Assembly: GCA_031551355.1 (NCBI GenBank) | Contig: JAVBNT010000010.1 | Coordinates: 102,417 to 166,416, forward strand | Reading direction: 5' to 3' | DNA from: JAVBNT01 sp031551355 | GTDB taxonomy: Bacteria > Vulcanimicrobiota > CADAWZ01 | DNA length: 64,000 nucleotides | Part shown: positions 25,664-34,701 of the stretch, one piece after another | How the letters are laid out: every line of letters starts with the position of its first letter | Position numbering within the stretch: the stretch's first letter is position 1 | The notes under the pieces: model-generated | Database searches by the model: none | Seen by the model: the letters and a program-made list of their open reading frames with translations, nothing else | Told to the model about the DNA's origin: nothing | Made by a program: the position numbers and the translations under genes

Positions 25664-25862
25664 TATCTTAGCGGAAAACCACCCCGTCGCTTCGCGACAC
25701 CCCTCCAAAGGATGGGAATTTATCAAAATTAAAATATATCAATTCAAACCGGCGGAGATGCTAAGTAAAAACAGATTTCGACGAGTGAGTCGTAGTCTTT
25801 CCTACGGCGTAACGAGCGAATATCTGTTTTTACGACGCAGATTCGTCGGTTTCAATTGATAT
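25664..25862 (-). repeat. ~200-bp MITE-like repeat, copy 2
   Basis: The reverse complement follows copy 1 from ATCAATTGAAACCGACGAA through CATCTCCGCCGGTTTGAATT to GGGGTGGTTTTCCGCTAAG. Its hairpin stem (25765-25776 with 25822-25833, 12 bp perfect) differs in sequence from copy 1, while the inner CGACGAGTGAGTCGTAG/CTACG part is shared. Its end overlaps the last codons of the DUF2339 gene. Confidence 0.8.
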
Positions 25863-28367
25863 AAGCAGTTTTTTCTCGAAAAGTTGATACACATACGATA
25901 TCCCTACCAGGACAATTCCGAACACAAAATAGGAAACAATCCTCTGCCCGGAACTCAGAAAAAACAGATCGATAATAAACAGTTTTGCCGTTGAGGCCAA
26001 CGCCAGCACAAGTCCGAACCGGCGCATGGAAGCATACAATTTTTTAAATCCGAAAACAATCCATAAAAATGCGGTAACCATCAGCATAAAACTGATAAAC
26101 ATATTAGTAATTTCCAGGGAAAACTGAAAGACAAAAACCTGGATCGTCAGGCAAAGTGCGAAGATTGAAACCAACAGAGGGCACCACTCATAAGAAATGC
26201 CGCGCTTTGACATATACTCAAGCACCAGTTGCCTCATGGCCATAACCGACAAGACATTAAAAGCTATCAGCAGTCCGAGGGCAATATATCCATAAACACC
26301 GTCTGCGGGAAAAACAACCGGGCTAAAATTAATCAAAAAACAAAGAAACACTGCAAAAACATAAAAAAACATCGGTATTGCCCTGACAACATTTTCCCGC
26401 AAAATTCTTATTTTCATCAACATAAAAGCATAAAAAACGGTAACCGTCGCCTCAATAGCCAAAAGCATGGGCTGTGCCAGCTCCCCTGAGAGTAAATCCG
26501 CATACTTAACGGAGCAAATATGGTAGATTAGGTGGCACAAAAACACCCAAAGATTGAACACCGCAGCGTTTACAAAGAATAAAACCAGACTGCGCTTGTT
26601 TTTTGAAAACTCAAACGGAGATTTTTCATTTACATACAGATACGATGATACAATTATTATACTGCCAAGGGTTATAATACCGTAGCGGATCGTAAATTCC
26701 GAAGAAAACTCAAGAAACATCGTATCGTAAAGTATGAAGCCGCAAAGACAGAACACAAAAATAGTAATGCCGGCCTTTTCAAAGCCGCTGTCTTTTTTGA
26801 CGGCACCGTAACAAATAAGAGCAACAGCCTCCATCAGCCATCCGAGCGACAAGTAAGAGACTCCAAGCTGTAGCGGCACTGCCAAAATGCCAAAAACAAG
26901 CGAAGTCAGATAAAAAAGAGCCGACAAACGCCTGTCCTGTATCTTTTCTTCGGTAATTTTGGCAAAAACAAAAAAGATCGCACAGAAAATAACCGAAAAA
27001 AGTCCGTTAAAATATTTTAAATCGCACACATACAACAGTATATACACATTCATGCACGAGAAAACCGTGTTTAAAGTCAGCAAAATAATGTCGGAAACAA
27101 ACAACGGGCTCTTTTTAAAGAGCGGATTGACAAGTATTATCAGCATATACATTACAAACGACAGTACAACATAAGACAGGCTTACAAGCGGAGGCAGCGG
27201 TTTGCCGGCAGGGAGAATCATCAGCACATACCAAATAGCAAAACTGTTGAAAACAAAACTGATAAAGTTAATCGACATCCATTTTTTTTCTTTGGAGATC
27301 AGCAGTGCAAACAGGTTTAAAAAGAAAAAATATACCAGTGACCCGTAAATAAACGGCAGATCATACTGAAGGGAAAACAACGGCAGATAACCGCCAATAA
27401 GAGCAAATGCGCCGATAACCTGTGAATCGTAGCGCAGCGAAAGGACAAATGCAAAAACAGACGTCAATATACACAAAAAAAGAGCCGGGTATAAAGATAT
27501 GACATGCAGATTGAAAAAAGAAAGGGCCGTTGACGCAAACAGAATTCCAATACCAAGTGCAGTAAGTCCTTTCGAGAAAAAACTTCTTTCTCTCCTGTTC
27601 ATAATCTCACCGCCGGCAAGGAATAAAATACCGATAAAAAAAGCAAAGACGGCTTTCAGGCCATCGGAACCAAGCAGAACGGTATACGTATATTGAGCAC
27701 CGAATACGACACCAAGCAAAATCAGCAACAAGCCGATTGTATTAATAATACCTGACCCAATTTTGACTTCAACATTATTATCATTGATTTTTCTTTGAAT
27801 CTGTTCTGAAGTCAAAACCTGTTGTCCGAGTTCCTTATACTCGGAATCAGCGGCAGCACTCTCCGAGCGGTGAAGGAACATATTTTGTTCATGAAACAAT
27901 TTTATGGAAGAGGTCACTTCGGATTCAATACCGTCAATCCTCTCCAGAAATTTTTTCTGTTCTTCCTGTGATGCATTCTTTATCAGTTCTCTTATGTCAT
28001 CAATTCTTTTTTTCGCCTCAGACTCTATTTCTACAAGTTTTCTGCCGTTGGCAATCGTAACACTGTCAAAATAGGCGGCAATCTTTTCCTTCGATGAACT
28101 TATCAGGCTATTTTTTTCTGCGGCCATCTGATCGTGCAGAGCGTTTTTCAAACCGGAGTTTTTTGAAGAAAGGTCAGCCAATTTTATTTTAAGTTCCTCA
28201 ATGTCTCTGGTTTTCTGTTCAAGCTCCTGAGACATTTTTTTATTGTCGGCAGCTAAATCCTGCGAAACCATCTCAGCGGCATACTGCTCAATAAGCTCCA
28301 GCTGTTCCTTTTGATTTTTAACAATATTCCTAAGATTTTCCAATTGAGCTGAAAAATTATTCTCCAT
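25830..28367 (-). CDS. DUF2339 multi-pass membrane protein with coiled-coil N terminus
   Basis: A large inner-membrane protein of unknown role. Residues ~1-150 are a charged coiled coil (QKEQLELIEQYAAEMVSQD, then long Glu/Lys heptads). The remainder holds about twenty or more TM helices, starting with GSGIINTIGLLLILLGVVFG and SKGLTALGIGILFASTALSF, typical of DUF2339. The ATG at 28367 follows GAGGGG; 845 residues is usual. It is 46 bases after the last of four tandem paralogues on the same strand, so it is probably the final gene of that operon. The last ten residues (SIETDESAS) and the stop codon are encoded by the adjoining mobile repeat. Confidence 0.85.
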   Translation of the reverse strand: MENNFSAQLENLRNIVKNQKEQLELIEQYAAEMVSQDLAADNKKMSQELEQKTRDIEELKIKLADLSSKNSGLKNALHDQMAAEKNSLISSSKEKIAAYFDSVTIANGRKLVEIESEAKKRIDDIRELIKNASQEEQKKFLERIDGIESEVTSSIKLFHEQNMFLHRSESAAADSEYKELGQQVLTSEQIQRKINDNNVEVKIGSGIINTIGLLLILLGVVFGAQYTYTVLLGSDGLKAVFAFFIGILFLAGGEIMNRRERSFFSKGLTALGIGILFASTALSFFNLHVISLYPALFLCILTSVFAFVLSLRYDSQVIGAFALIGGYLPLFSLQYDLPFIYGSLVYFFFLNLFALLISKEKKWMSINFISFVFNSFAIWYVLMILPAGKPLPPLVSLSYVVLSFVMYMLIILVNPLFKKSPLFVSDIILLTLNTVFSCMNVYILLYVCDLKYFNGLFSVIFCAIFFVFAKITEEKIQDRRLSALFYLTSLVFGILAVPLQLGVSYLSLGWLMEAVALICYGAVKKDSGFEKAGITIFVFCLCGFILYDTMFLEFSSEFTIRYGIITLGSIIIVSSYLYVNEKSPFEFSKNKRSLVLFFVNAAVFNLWVFLCHLIYHICSVKYADLLSGELAQPMLLAIEATVTVFYAFMLMKIRILRENVVRAIPMFFYVFAVFLCFLINFSPVVFPADGVYGYIALGLLIAFNVLSVMAMRQLVLEYMSKRGISYEWCPLLVSIFALCLTIQVFVFQFSLEITNMFISFMLMVTAFLWIVFGFKKLYASMRRFGLVLALASTAKLFIIDLFFLSSGQRIVSYFVFGIVLVGISYVYQLFEKKLLISIETDESAS

Positions 28368-28413
28368 AGGGTATCCCCTCATTTTAGTTATTTGCCGGCA
28401 TATCAGCTATAAT

Positions 28414-29718
28414 TTAATAACATCCGCGAACAGCTTCATAAAAAGCTTTCTGCTTTTTTAAAAGCTCAACGGCCATTTTTTCGAAACTTTCGTATTTCTG
28501 CATTTCCCTGTCACCATAAATTATCCAGGGGTAAGGCATCAGAGCTTTTTTCACAACAGCCTCCCAGTTTTTTGGCGAAAAATTACGCCTTCCATAATTA
28601 TTGCGAATCTCAAAACTATCTATATAACCGTCTGTCCTGCGGAAAATTAAATAATAAAAGTGATCGACTCCGTTACGCACTTCGTGCTGAAGAGTCACCG
28701 ACAAAACATCGTCCAAATTGATAAATACAAGTCCGGGAGGTTCACGTAAAATCAGCCACCTCCCATTTATAAAAAGAAGTTCCCCATGCAAAAAAGCTCC
28801 CAGATATGCGCTGCCCAATTCCTCGCACGTCACGCCTGAGCGGAAGGAAGCGGATATTACCGAAGACCTGACTGCCGAAAGAAAAACATTATAATCAGCG
28901 GAAAATCCACCCCTGTCAACCCGCGAATTATATTCCATCACACCGGCCGCAGCGAATAAAAATACCGGAAAAGTAAGATACGCCGCCCATATTTCCACAG
29001 CATCGGGAGAAACAATTAGATAAACACCATAAATATAGGCAAAAGAAATTACAGCAAATAACGAATAAAGAAACACTGCCGCCTTTTTCCTTGCTTCCAG
29101 AGCACGCCCGGCAGACAGACACTCCTTTTCAGCTATCTGCTGAAACATATAGCAACAATCGTCAGTGTCAGCATCCTCAATGGAAGTTCTGCGTTTTTTT
29201 TGTCCGGATACGGTTGGCAAAGCTAAAACGGATTTTTTCACGAGATACGGCAAATCAAACTTCATACGCTCATACGGAAGCAAAGGGACTGCCCCGTTTA
29301 TATTGCGATAGTCATACAAAAACTCAAAAGTTTCCTTTTTTCCGGAATCATAAACGAAAGAAACCGACACTACATAGTAAAGAAAAAGCTTTTTACCGGT
29401 AAATTCAACATCGCGGATTCCATTTAGCGGTATGATCGACAAACCGCTTCTGTGCCTTACAAACACATAATTACGCGACAACAGAATAATATCATAATAA
29501 GGGCGGGCAGCATTGTATTCTTCCAGCAGCTCCACGGCACTGACACCTGAGGAAATAATTTTATCAACCGCCGGCCTTACCATTAATTCAAGAGCCTTGG
29601 AATTGAAACAATTTACCATATCCGAAAGCAGAAAAAACGGACGCTTGCGCATGCGCTTTGACAATAGCCCAATCTCATTTTCAACAAGCCTGTTGATAAC
29701 GTTTTTTCCTTCAGTCAT
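28414..29718 (-). CDS. Tandem paralogue 4: two-TM protein with duplicated beta domain, unknown function
   Basis: I do not recognise this family. It is the fourth transcribed of four tandem homologues. Layout: an N-terminal helical part ending SSGVSAVELLEEYNAARPYYD; a beta-rich domain (LLSRNYVFVRHRSGLSIIPL...VSFVYDSGKKETFEFLYD); a conserved IAEKE segment; two TM helices (~215-265); then a repeat of the same helical-plus-beta unit (SGVTCEELGSAYLGAF, INGRWLILREPPGLVFINLDDV). It ends with PWIIYGD...YESFEKMAVELLKKQKAFYEA. The ATG at 29718 follows AGGTG. The beta domains resemble PH/GRAM-like folds by pattern only. It is followed by the DUF2339 gene. Confidence 0.8.
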   Translation of the reverse strand: MTEGKNVINRLVENEIGLLSKRMRKRPFFLLSDMVNCFNSKALELMVRPAVDKIISSGVSAVELLEEYNAARPYYDIILLSRNYVFVRHRSGLSIIPLNGIRDVEFTGKKLFLYYVVSVSFVYDSGKKETFEFLYDYRNINGAVPLLPYERMKFDLPYLVKKSVLALPTVSGQKKRRTSIEDADTDDCCYMFQQIAEKECLSAGRALEARKKAAVFLYSLFAVISFAYIYGVYLIVSPDAVEIWAAYLTFPVFLFAAAGVMEYNSRVDRGGFSADYNVFLSAVRSSVISASFRSGVTCEELGSAYLGAFLHGELLFINGRWLILREPPGLVFINLDDVLSVTLQHEVRNGVDHFYYLIFRRTDGYIDSFEIRNNYGRRNFSPKNWEAVVKKALMPYPWIIYGDREMQKYESFEKMAVELLKKQKAFYEAVRGCY

Positions 29719-29740
29719 ATATAGCACCTGCCGCCATTAT

Positions 29741-31030
29741 TTATATCCGTGATCGCGAGTCATAAAAAGCTTTACGTTTTCGGGCTGATTTCAAAGCCAT
29801 TTTCTCCCAGCTTCCATATTCATTCAGGTCATCAGGTCCGGTAAAAATCCAAGGGCAGCCTGCCAAAGCCTGTTTCAGTATAGAAAAATGCCTGCCGCCA
29901 AGATAAAACGGATTGATAGAATCCTTGATCTCAAAAAATGATAACAGACCATCAGCATGTTTCAATATCAAATAATAAGCCGAGCGGGAATTTCTTCCGC
30001 TTCTTGTTGTATCTGTCCGGCTATACATGTAAATCACACTGTTCAAATCTACAAATAAAATTTCGAAATCGCGGCGAAAAATCAGCCAGTTTCCACAGAG
30101 CATCATCGTTTTTTCCAGTATTTCGGCACTTAAATATGCCTCACAAAGCTCCCGGCATGAAGTTTTAATTTTTTTTGCCTGTTCCATAATGCTGTTTCCG
30201 ATCTTAGCCTCCGCATCAGCAGGAGTCAAAGATAAAACAGATTTACGCCTGTACATCCATACAAAGGCGAACACGAAATAAATTAAAATCAATATCGGGA
30301 ATTGCATAGCGATCTGGACGGGGATATCATTTTTTACCATCACAAAGCATAAGATAAAAAACAATAACGCCGAAAAAAATGTAGCGGCAAAAAACATTTT
30401 TTTTAACACGGAAAGTTCTTTCATTGCCAATTCGCGCTCTTTCCCGGCAATATCCTTTATCAAAAGCGAACAGTCCCCATCAATTGTAATATCAACATCT
30501 GCATCGTTATACCCTGCAGAATCAGCGGCAGCCAGAGAAGCCCGTCGAAAAACATATTCAAGCTCATTTTGAAATTTATCAGGAGAAAGAAACGGTTTGG
30601 CGAAAATGATAGTATCGTTGCTACATATAAAATCAAAATCTTCCGATTTACCGTTGGTATAAAAAACAGAAAGGATACAATAATGCGCGGCAAATTCACG
30701 TTTCCGGGAAACGGATATTTTTTCAACAGACGCGATCGGCAGTATTGCCAGACCTGCCGTATGTCTGACAAAAACAAGTTTACGCGAAAATAACATAATA
30801 CCATAAAATTCACGTGCCGCTTCATACTCTGTGCGGATAAAATCCATTTCCCATCCATCGGAAGTAAGTCTCCTTAAAGACTCATCTATAAGCAGGTGCG
30901 GCGGCCTTTTATCATATTTTCTGGAAGAACGGAAAAAAATATCGGATGTTCGTGATTTTATGCGGGTCTCAAGAAGTTGCGTCTCCTTTGCAAATATGGA
31001 AGCAAAACGATTTACACTATAATTTTTCAT
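29741..31030 (-). CDS. Tandem paralogue 3: two-TM protein with duplicated beta domain, unknown function
   Basis: Homologue of its three neighbours, 429 residues. The start is the ATG at 31030, with GGAGATG upstream; the longer frame runs back into the preceding gene and lacks a ribosome-binding site. Shared features include LFSRKLVFVRHTAGLAILPIASV, the IAGKERELA segment before TM1, two TM helices (AATFFSALLFFILCFVMV and IAMQFPILILIYFVFAFVW), CGNWLIFRRDFEILFVDLNSV, and the ending PWIFTGPDDLNEYGSWEKMA. It starts 35 bases after paralogue 2. No signal peptide or enzyme motif is visible. Confidence 0.8.
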   Translation of the reverse strand: MKNYSVNRFASIFAKETQLLETRIKSRTSDIFFRSSRKYDKRPPHLLIDESLRRLTSDGWEMDFIRTEYEAAREFYGIMLFSRKLVFVRHTAGLAILPIASVEKISVSRKREFAAHYCILSVFYTNGKSEDFDFICSNDTIIFAKPFLSPDKFQNELEYVFRRASLAAADSAGYNDADVDITIDGDCSLLIKDIAGKERELAMKELSVLKKMFFAATFFSALLFFILCFVMVKNDIPVQIAMQFPILILIYFVFAFVWMYRRKSVLSLTPADAEAKIGNSIMEQAKKIKTSCRELCEAYLSAEILEKTMMLCGNWLIFRRDFEILFVDLNSVIYMYSRTDTTRSGRNSRSAYYLILKHADGLLSFFEIKDSINPFYLGGRHFSILKQALAGCPWIFTGPDDLNEYGSWEKMALKSARKRKAFYDSRSRI

Positions 31031-31065
31031 TGAAACATCTCCACAGAAATAAAGATTTATACCCA

Positions 31066-32337
31066 TTAAGGCTGCGTTTGATAAAATGCCTTCAACTTTT
31101 TTGCCGATTCGACAGCCAGTTTCTCCCAGCCTCCATAAATACCGGAATCCGTTTCCGATAGGGATATCCACGGGAACGCAGATATGGTTTTTTGAATTTT
31201 CAACACATCCTTTTCCTTGCAGAAAAACGCCGGACTGAGATCACCGAATTCAAAAAAGTATTCGTGTCCGTCAAAGAACTTAAGCATCAGATAGTTTTTG
31301 TAACAGGAATTTATTCCGGGACAAAAATCTTTTCGGACATAAAAACCGAGAACCTCATCAAGATTCACAAAAATAAGTCTTGCATTTCCCCTAAGAATGA
31401 GCCAATTACGTCTAATCAACGCAATACTGCATATTGCTTCGGAATGCAAATACAATTCACAGAGCTCACTGCAGGTTTTTCTTAATCTACCGGCATAAGT
31501 AATTATATGTGATTTTATATTTGACAGAAAACCGTTCAAATCCAAAGCCAGTAACCGAGCCATTGAGTATAGTTCCAGGGCAGGAGTGTAAACCATAATA
31601 ATAGGCAAAAAAGCAAAAAAAATCCAGTCCTCGTTAGCCCCGAGATAAATTGCTGCCGCCAGTAAAACCAGCGTTAGTAAAAAACCGGCCGTTACAAAAA
31701 TCCAATTTTTTTTCCTGATGTTTAAAAGAAGCTTCCTGTCACTGGCATATTCCTTTTCCGCAATCACAGCGAATAAATCATCACACTCATCTGAAGCCAC
31801 ATCAAAAGAGAACTCATCCTGTCCTGGATTTAACGCCTTACTGATCGCTCTGTTGACAATGTAGCCAAAATCCAAACTAAAATCCTCATAGCTAAGACCG
31901 GGAGTCGACCATCTCAGGTTATCTCCATCAAACAAAAAATCAAATTCATCGGCGGCGGCATCTCCATAAGAAACGGTTAATGTACAAATCCTGGTTATAG
32001 AGACCTGTCTTCTTGAAAAAGATACCCCGCTTATTTTTACCAGCGGCAAAACGGCTAAACCTGCCGTATGCCTGATAAACAATAATTTCGGGGAAAAAAA
32101 AATCAGACCACGATAGGAGCGTGCAGTTTCATATTCTCTAGCCAGCTCTGCCCTGCTCCATCCGGATGAAATCAGTTTTTCAAATGATTCTCTGACCGCT
32201 GTTTCAGCATCCTTACCGTCATATGATTTGGCAGGCCGGAAAAACATCTCACCCTTGCGAGAGTTGATACGCGCCGCCAAACCATATGACTCAGCTTCGA
32301 TCATTCTTTCAAAACCGCTTATATTGAATACACTCAC
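31066..32337 (-). CDS. Tandem paralogue 2: two-TM protein with duplicated beta domain, unknown function
   Basis: Homologue of its neighbours. The preferred start is GTG at 32337, with AGAGTGGG upstream, which places the N terminus level with the other copies; an in-frame TTG at 32358 has no ribosome-binding site. Shared features include FFSPKLLFIRHTAGLAVLPL, LTVSYGDAAADEFDFLFDGD, IAEKEYA, two TM helices (IFVTAGFLLTLVLLAAAIYL and IFFAFLPIIMVYTPALE), RRNWLILRGNARLIFVNLDEV, and the ending PWISLSETDSGIYGGWEKLA. It lies 67 bases after paralogue 1 and 35 bases before paralogue 3. Confidence 0.8.
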   Translation of the reverse strand: MSVFNISGFERMIEAESYGLAARINSRKGEMFFRPAKSYDGKDAETAVRESFEKLISSGWSRAELAREYETARSYRGLIFFSPKLLFIRHTAGLAVLPLVKISGVSFSRRQVSITRICTLTVSYGDAAADEFDFLFDGDNLRWSTPGLSYEDFSLDFGYIVNRAISKALNPGQDEFSFDVASDECDDLFAVIAEKEYASDRKLLLNIRKKNWIFVTAGFLLTLVLLAAAIYLGANEDWIFFAFLPIIMVYTPALELYSMARLLALDLNGFLSNIKSHIITYAGRLRKTCSELCELYLHSEAICSIALIRRNWLILRGNARLIFVNLDEVLGFYVRKDFCPGINSCYKNYLMLKFFDGHEYFFEFGDLSPAFFCKEKDVLKIQKTISAFPWISLSETDSGIYGGWEKLAVESAKKLKAFYQTQP

Positions 32338-32404
32338 AACGCAGACCCACTCTTTCAAAAAAATTACTAAAAATGTTGCTAAAAGCCAATAAAGAGCAGT
32401 AAGT

Positions 32405-33676
32405 TCAACTAAAACTACTATAAAAAGCTTTCATTTTAGTAGCGGAATTCAGAGCAAACTCTTCCCAACTTTTGAAACCCGACAAAATGTCGCTGGAAGT
32501 TGTTACCCACGGAAGCCTGGCAATGGCCCGCTTAATGGAAACATAATCATCTAAACTGCTGAATACAACCTGGCTGCGGTCGCCGATCTCAAAAAAGGAA
32601 ACCAGACCGTTAAAAAATCTGAACATCAGATAATACCTGAAATAAGAACTTCGTCCATATTCATGCCTCTCCTCTTTCAGACAGTATCCCATTACCTGAT
32701 TGAGATCTATAAATTCAAGGCTGGTATTTTTCCTCAAAATAAGCCAGTTCCCTGATATCAGAGCTATATTTCCCACCGGCTCGGAAGTAAGGTATATATT
32801 ACAAAGTTCGCGGCACTCTATGCCCGAATGTTGCGAATATGAAACAATACTCTCTTTTACATCGGACAAAACAACGTCAAACGGCATTGACAAAAGTAAT
32901 TTCACCTGCACAAAATCACTCCATGGCTCCGCCAGCATAAACAGAGCAATAACCAGCACAAACCAGTAGGAATGAAAATCGTAGTAAAGCATCACTCCGG
33001 CTAAAAAGGCAACGGCAATCATACCAAACGCAAGTATTTTTTGTTTATTTTTCTTAATCGGAATTGCCGCTTCCCGGATAAATGCGTAGTTTTTTTCGGC
33101 TATCTCAGTAAAAAGTTCCTCGCAGGCAGATAAATCTTCCTGAATATTATTAAGCAGTCCGCCAACATCAGCCGCCTTCCTCGACGCTCTTAAAACGGCA
33201 TAATCAAAATCCCTGCGAAACTCGTCGTAAGTTACATGCGGATCGGCATGTCTTAAAGTGTTGTCGTCAAACAGAAAATCGAATTCATCAGGCCGGGAGT
33301 TTTCATAAGACACTGTCATGGTAAAATACTTAGTCCTAAAGGCCTTCCCCTCGGAAAAATATATACTTTTAATTTCAGACAGAGGCACAATGGAAAAACC
33401 ACCGGTATGTCTTATAAATAAATAATGCCCGGAAACGAGCACTAAATTATAAAAAGACGTTGAATTGTAGTAATTATCCGATAATTCTTCGGCAGACACT
33501 CCTGCGGATATAATGTTGTTCAAAGAATCGCTGATAACTTCCCGAGAAGACTTCACGGTATAAACTTTTTTAGAACGAAACATAACATCTGATATACGGT
33601 CCCTGACACGCTCCTGCAGCAAAGAGGCTTCGGTCGATATTATTCCCTCAATACTCCTTTTTTTGGATCTATCCAA
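32405..33676 (-). CDS. Tandem paralogue 1: two-TM protein with duplicated beta domain, unknown function
   Basis: The first gene of the putative five-gene operon, 423 residues. The start is TTG at 33676 after GGGGGGGTG. The internal repeat is clearest here. First half: SAGVSAEELSDNYYNSTSFY, LVSGHYLFIRHTGGFSIVPL, then TMTVSYENSRPDEFDFLFDD. Second half after two TM helices (AFGMIAVAFLAGVMLYY and WFVLVIALFMLAE): HSGIECRELCNIYLTSE, ALISGNWLILRKNTSLEFID, then YYLMFRFFNGLVSFFEIGD. It ends with PWVTTSSDILSGFKSWEEFA. Function is unknown; topology suggests both beta domains on the same side of the membrane. Confidence 0.8.
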   Translation of the reverse strand: MDRSKKRSIEGIISTEASLLQERVRDRISDVMFRSKKVYTVKSSREVISDSLNNIISAGVSAEELSDNYYNSTSFYNLVLVSGHYLFIRHTGGFSIVPLSEIKSIYFSEGKAFRTKYFTMTVSYENSRPDEFDFLFDDNTLRHADPHVTYDEFRRDFDYAVLRASRKAADVGGLLNNIQEDLSACEELFTEIAEKNYAFIREAAIPIKKNKQKILAFGMIAVAFLAGVMLYYDFHSYWFVLVIALFMLAEPWSDFVQVKLLLSMPFDVVLSDVKESIVSYSQHSGIECRELCNIYLTSEPVGNIALISGNWLILRKNTSLEFIDLNQVMGYCLKEERHEYGRSSYFRYYLMFRFFNGLVSFFEIGDRSQVVFSSLDDYVSIKRAIARLPWVTTSSDILSGFKSWEEFALNSATKMKAFYSSFS

Positions 33677-33790
33677 AAAATCACCCCCCCAAATTTCTAA
33701 AAATTAATCCAAAAAATCACGACGGTTAATTCCTAGAAGGCAGCAATATTTTTGCAATAGTCAGTCGGCAAAAGCCGCATCACAAATAAA

Positions 33791-34138
33791 TCAAAGCATC
33801 AGGTCAAGAGGCCCGCAATTGCTATGAAAACATATCAATTGCAAGTACAGGAAGCGCACCCGCAAAGATGGCTGGAACTGCGGAAAGGAAAAAACAATGA
33901 TTGGGACCGCGAACTCTTTCACGGGAATCGCGACAGTAATAGAAAAGCTACATGTAACACAAACCGGTAGTCTTAATACATCTCTAATTTTATTATATGA
34001 CATATTAAAAAAAAATACAAATAGAAAATTTAAAAAATTCAACTTTATTTTAAGCAATTTGTATTCCAAAACCCCATTAACAGATAAACCTACCGGCGCG
34101 GGGTCATACAAAATCATGCATAATAGTGAAAGCGGCAT
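33791..34138 (-). pseudogene. Possible decayed copy of the S-component-like gene
   Basis: The minus strand encodes FVFFFNMSYNKIRDVLRL and then VFSFPQF. This parallels FVFFCNLSYNKFNLFILRI and MYSFPQF in the intact gene just upstream at 34148-34696. About 15 residues are missing between them, and after SFPQF the similarity seems to continue in another frame (PAIFAGA). There is no clear ribosome-binding site. I read it as a decayed tandem duplicate. The rest of the 33677-34147 gap holds nothing I can identify. Confidence 0.45.
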
Positions 34139-34147
34139 CGGAAACGT

Positions 34148-34696
34148 TCAGCACCGCCTGTCCTCACCTTTCAATCCTGTACGGCGCATAAAACCGGCAA
34201 AAATCAGCGCCAAAAAAGCGCCCAGAAAGGCAGTTATAAACTGAGGAAATGAATACATAAGAACCAGTAAATGCCGCTCATTTTCCGATAAGACAATAAA
34301 GTAAGGCAATAATGAGGAGACAAAGAACCATAAAATCAGGAATTTCACCAATGCCCCGGCAGAGCATCCCAAAATCCTCAATATAAATAGATTGAATTTA
34401 TTATATGATAAATTACAGAAAAAAACAAACACCGCATTAGCCAGCATAACGGCAGGAATAAAAACAGGAAATTTAGGTCCGATGCCAAGGGCAAAAGCTG
34501 CTGCGGGAGATATAATTGCCAGTATAACGGCAATATTTAATCTCAGAGTAAAGGCCGAGAAAGCAAGAATGAAATTTACAAGGCAGGCAACAAGCGGTTT
34601 ATTACCGACAAAAAATCCAAGATATTGGAACAGCAAAAGCAAAGCAAGCAAAATCCCGGATCTGGCTGTTTCCGCGGTTGAAATTCTTTGAGTCAT
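34148..34696 (-). CDS. S-component-like integral membrane protein (ECF transporter type)
   Basis: A 182-residue, very hydrophobic protein with about six TM segments (ILLALLLLFQYLGFFVGN, LNIAVILAIISPAAAFALGI, FIPAVMLANAVFVFF and others). GALVKFLILW and the C-terminal FPQFITAFLGAFLALIFAGF recall substrate-specific S components of ECF vitamin transporters (PF12822 type). No EcfT or EcfA gene is in the window, so it would need to share a module encoded elsewhere. It begins 5 bases after the MacB-type permease stop, so it is probably co-transcribed with the exporter. The assignment is by hydrophobic pattern and a few motifs only. Confidence 0.58.
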   Translation of the reverse strand: MTQRISTAETARSGILLALLLLFQYLGFFVGNKPLVACLVNFILAFSAFTLRLNIAVILAIISPAAAFALGIGPKFPVFIPAVMLANAVFVFFCNLSYNKFNLFILRILGCSAGALVKFLILWFFVSSLLPYFIVLSENERHLLVLMYSFPQFITAFLGAFLALIFAGFMRRTGLKGEDRRC

Positions 34697-34701
34697 CAGC
34701 G

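Noticed and set aside
23813..25862. CRISPR array or integron-like array
   Set aside because: The repeats are two ~200-bp inverted copies around a gene. There are no short regular direct repeats with unique spacers and no cas or integrase genes.
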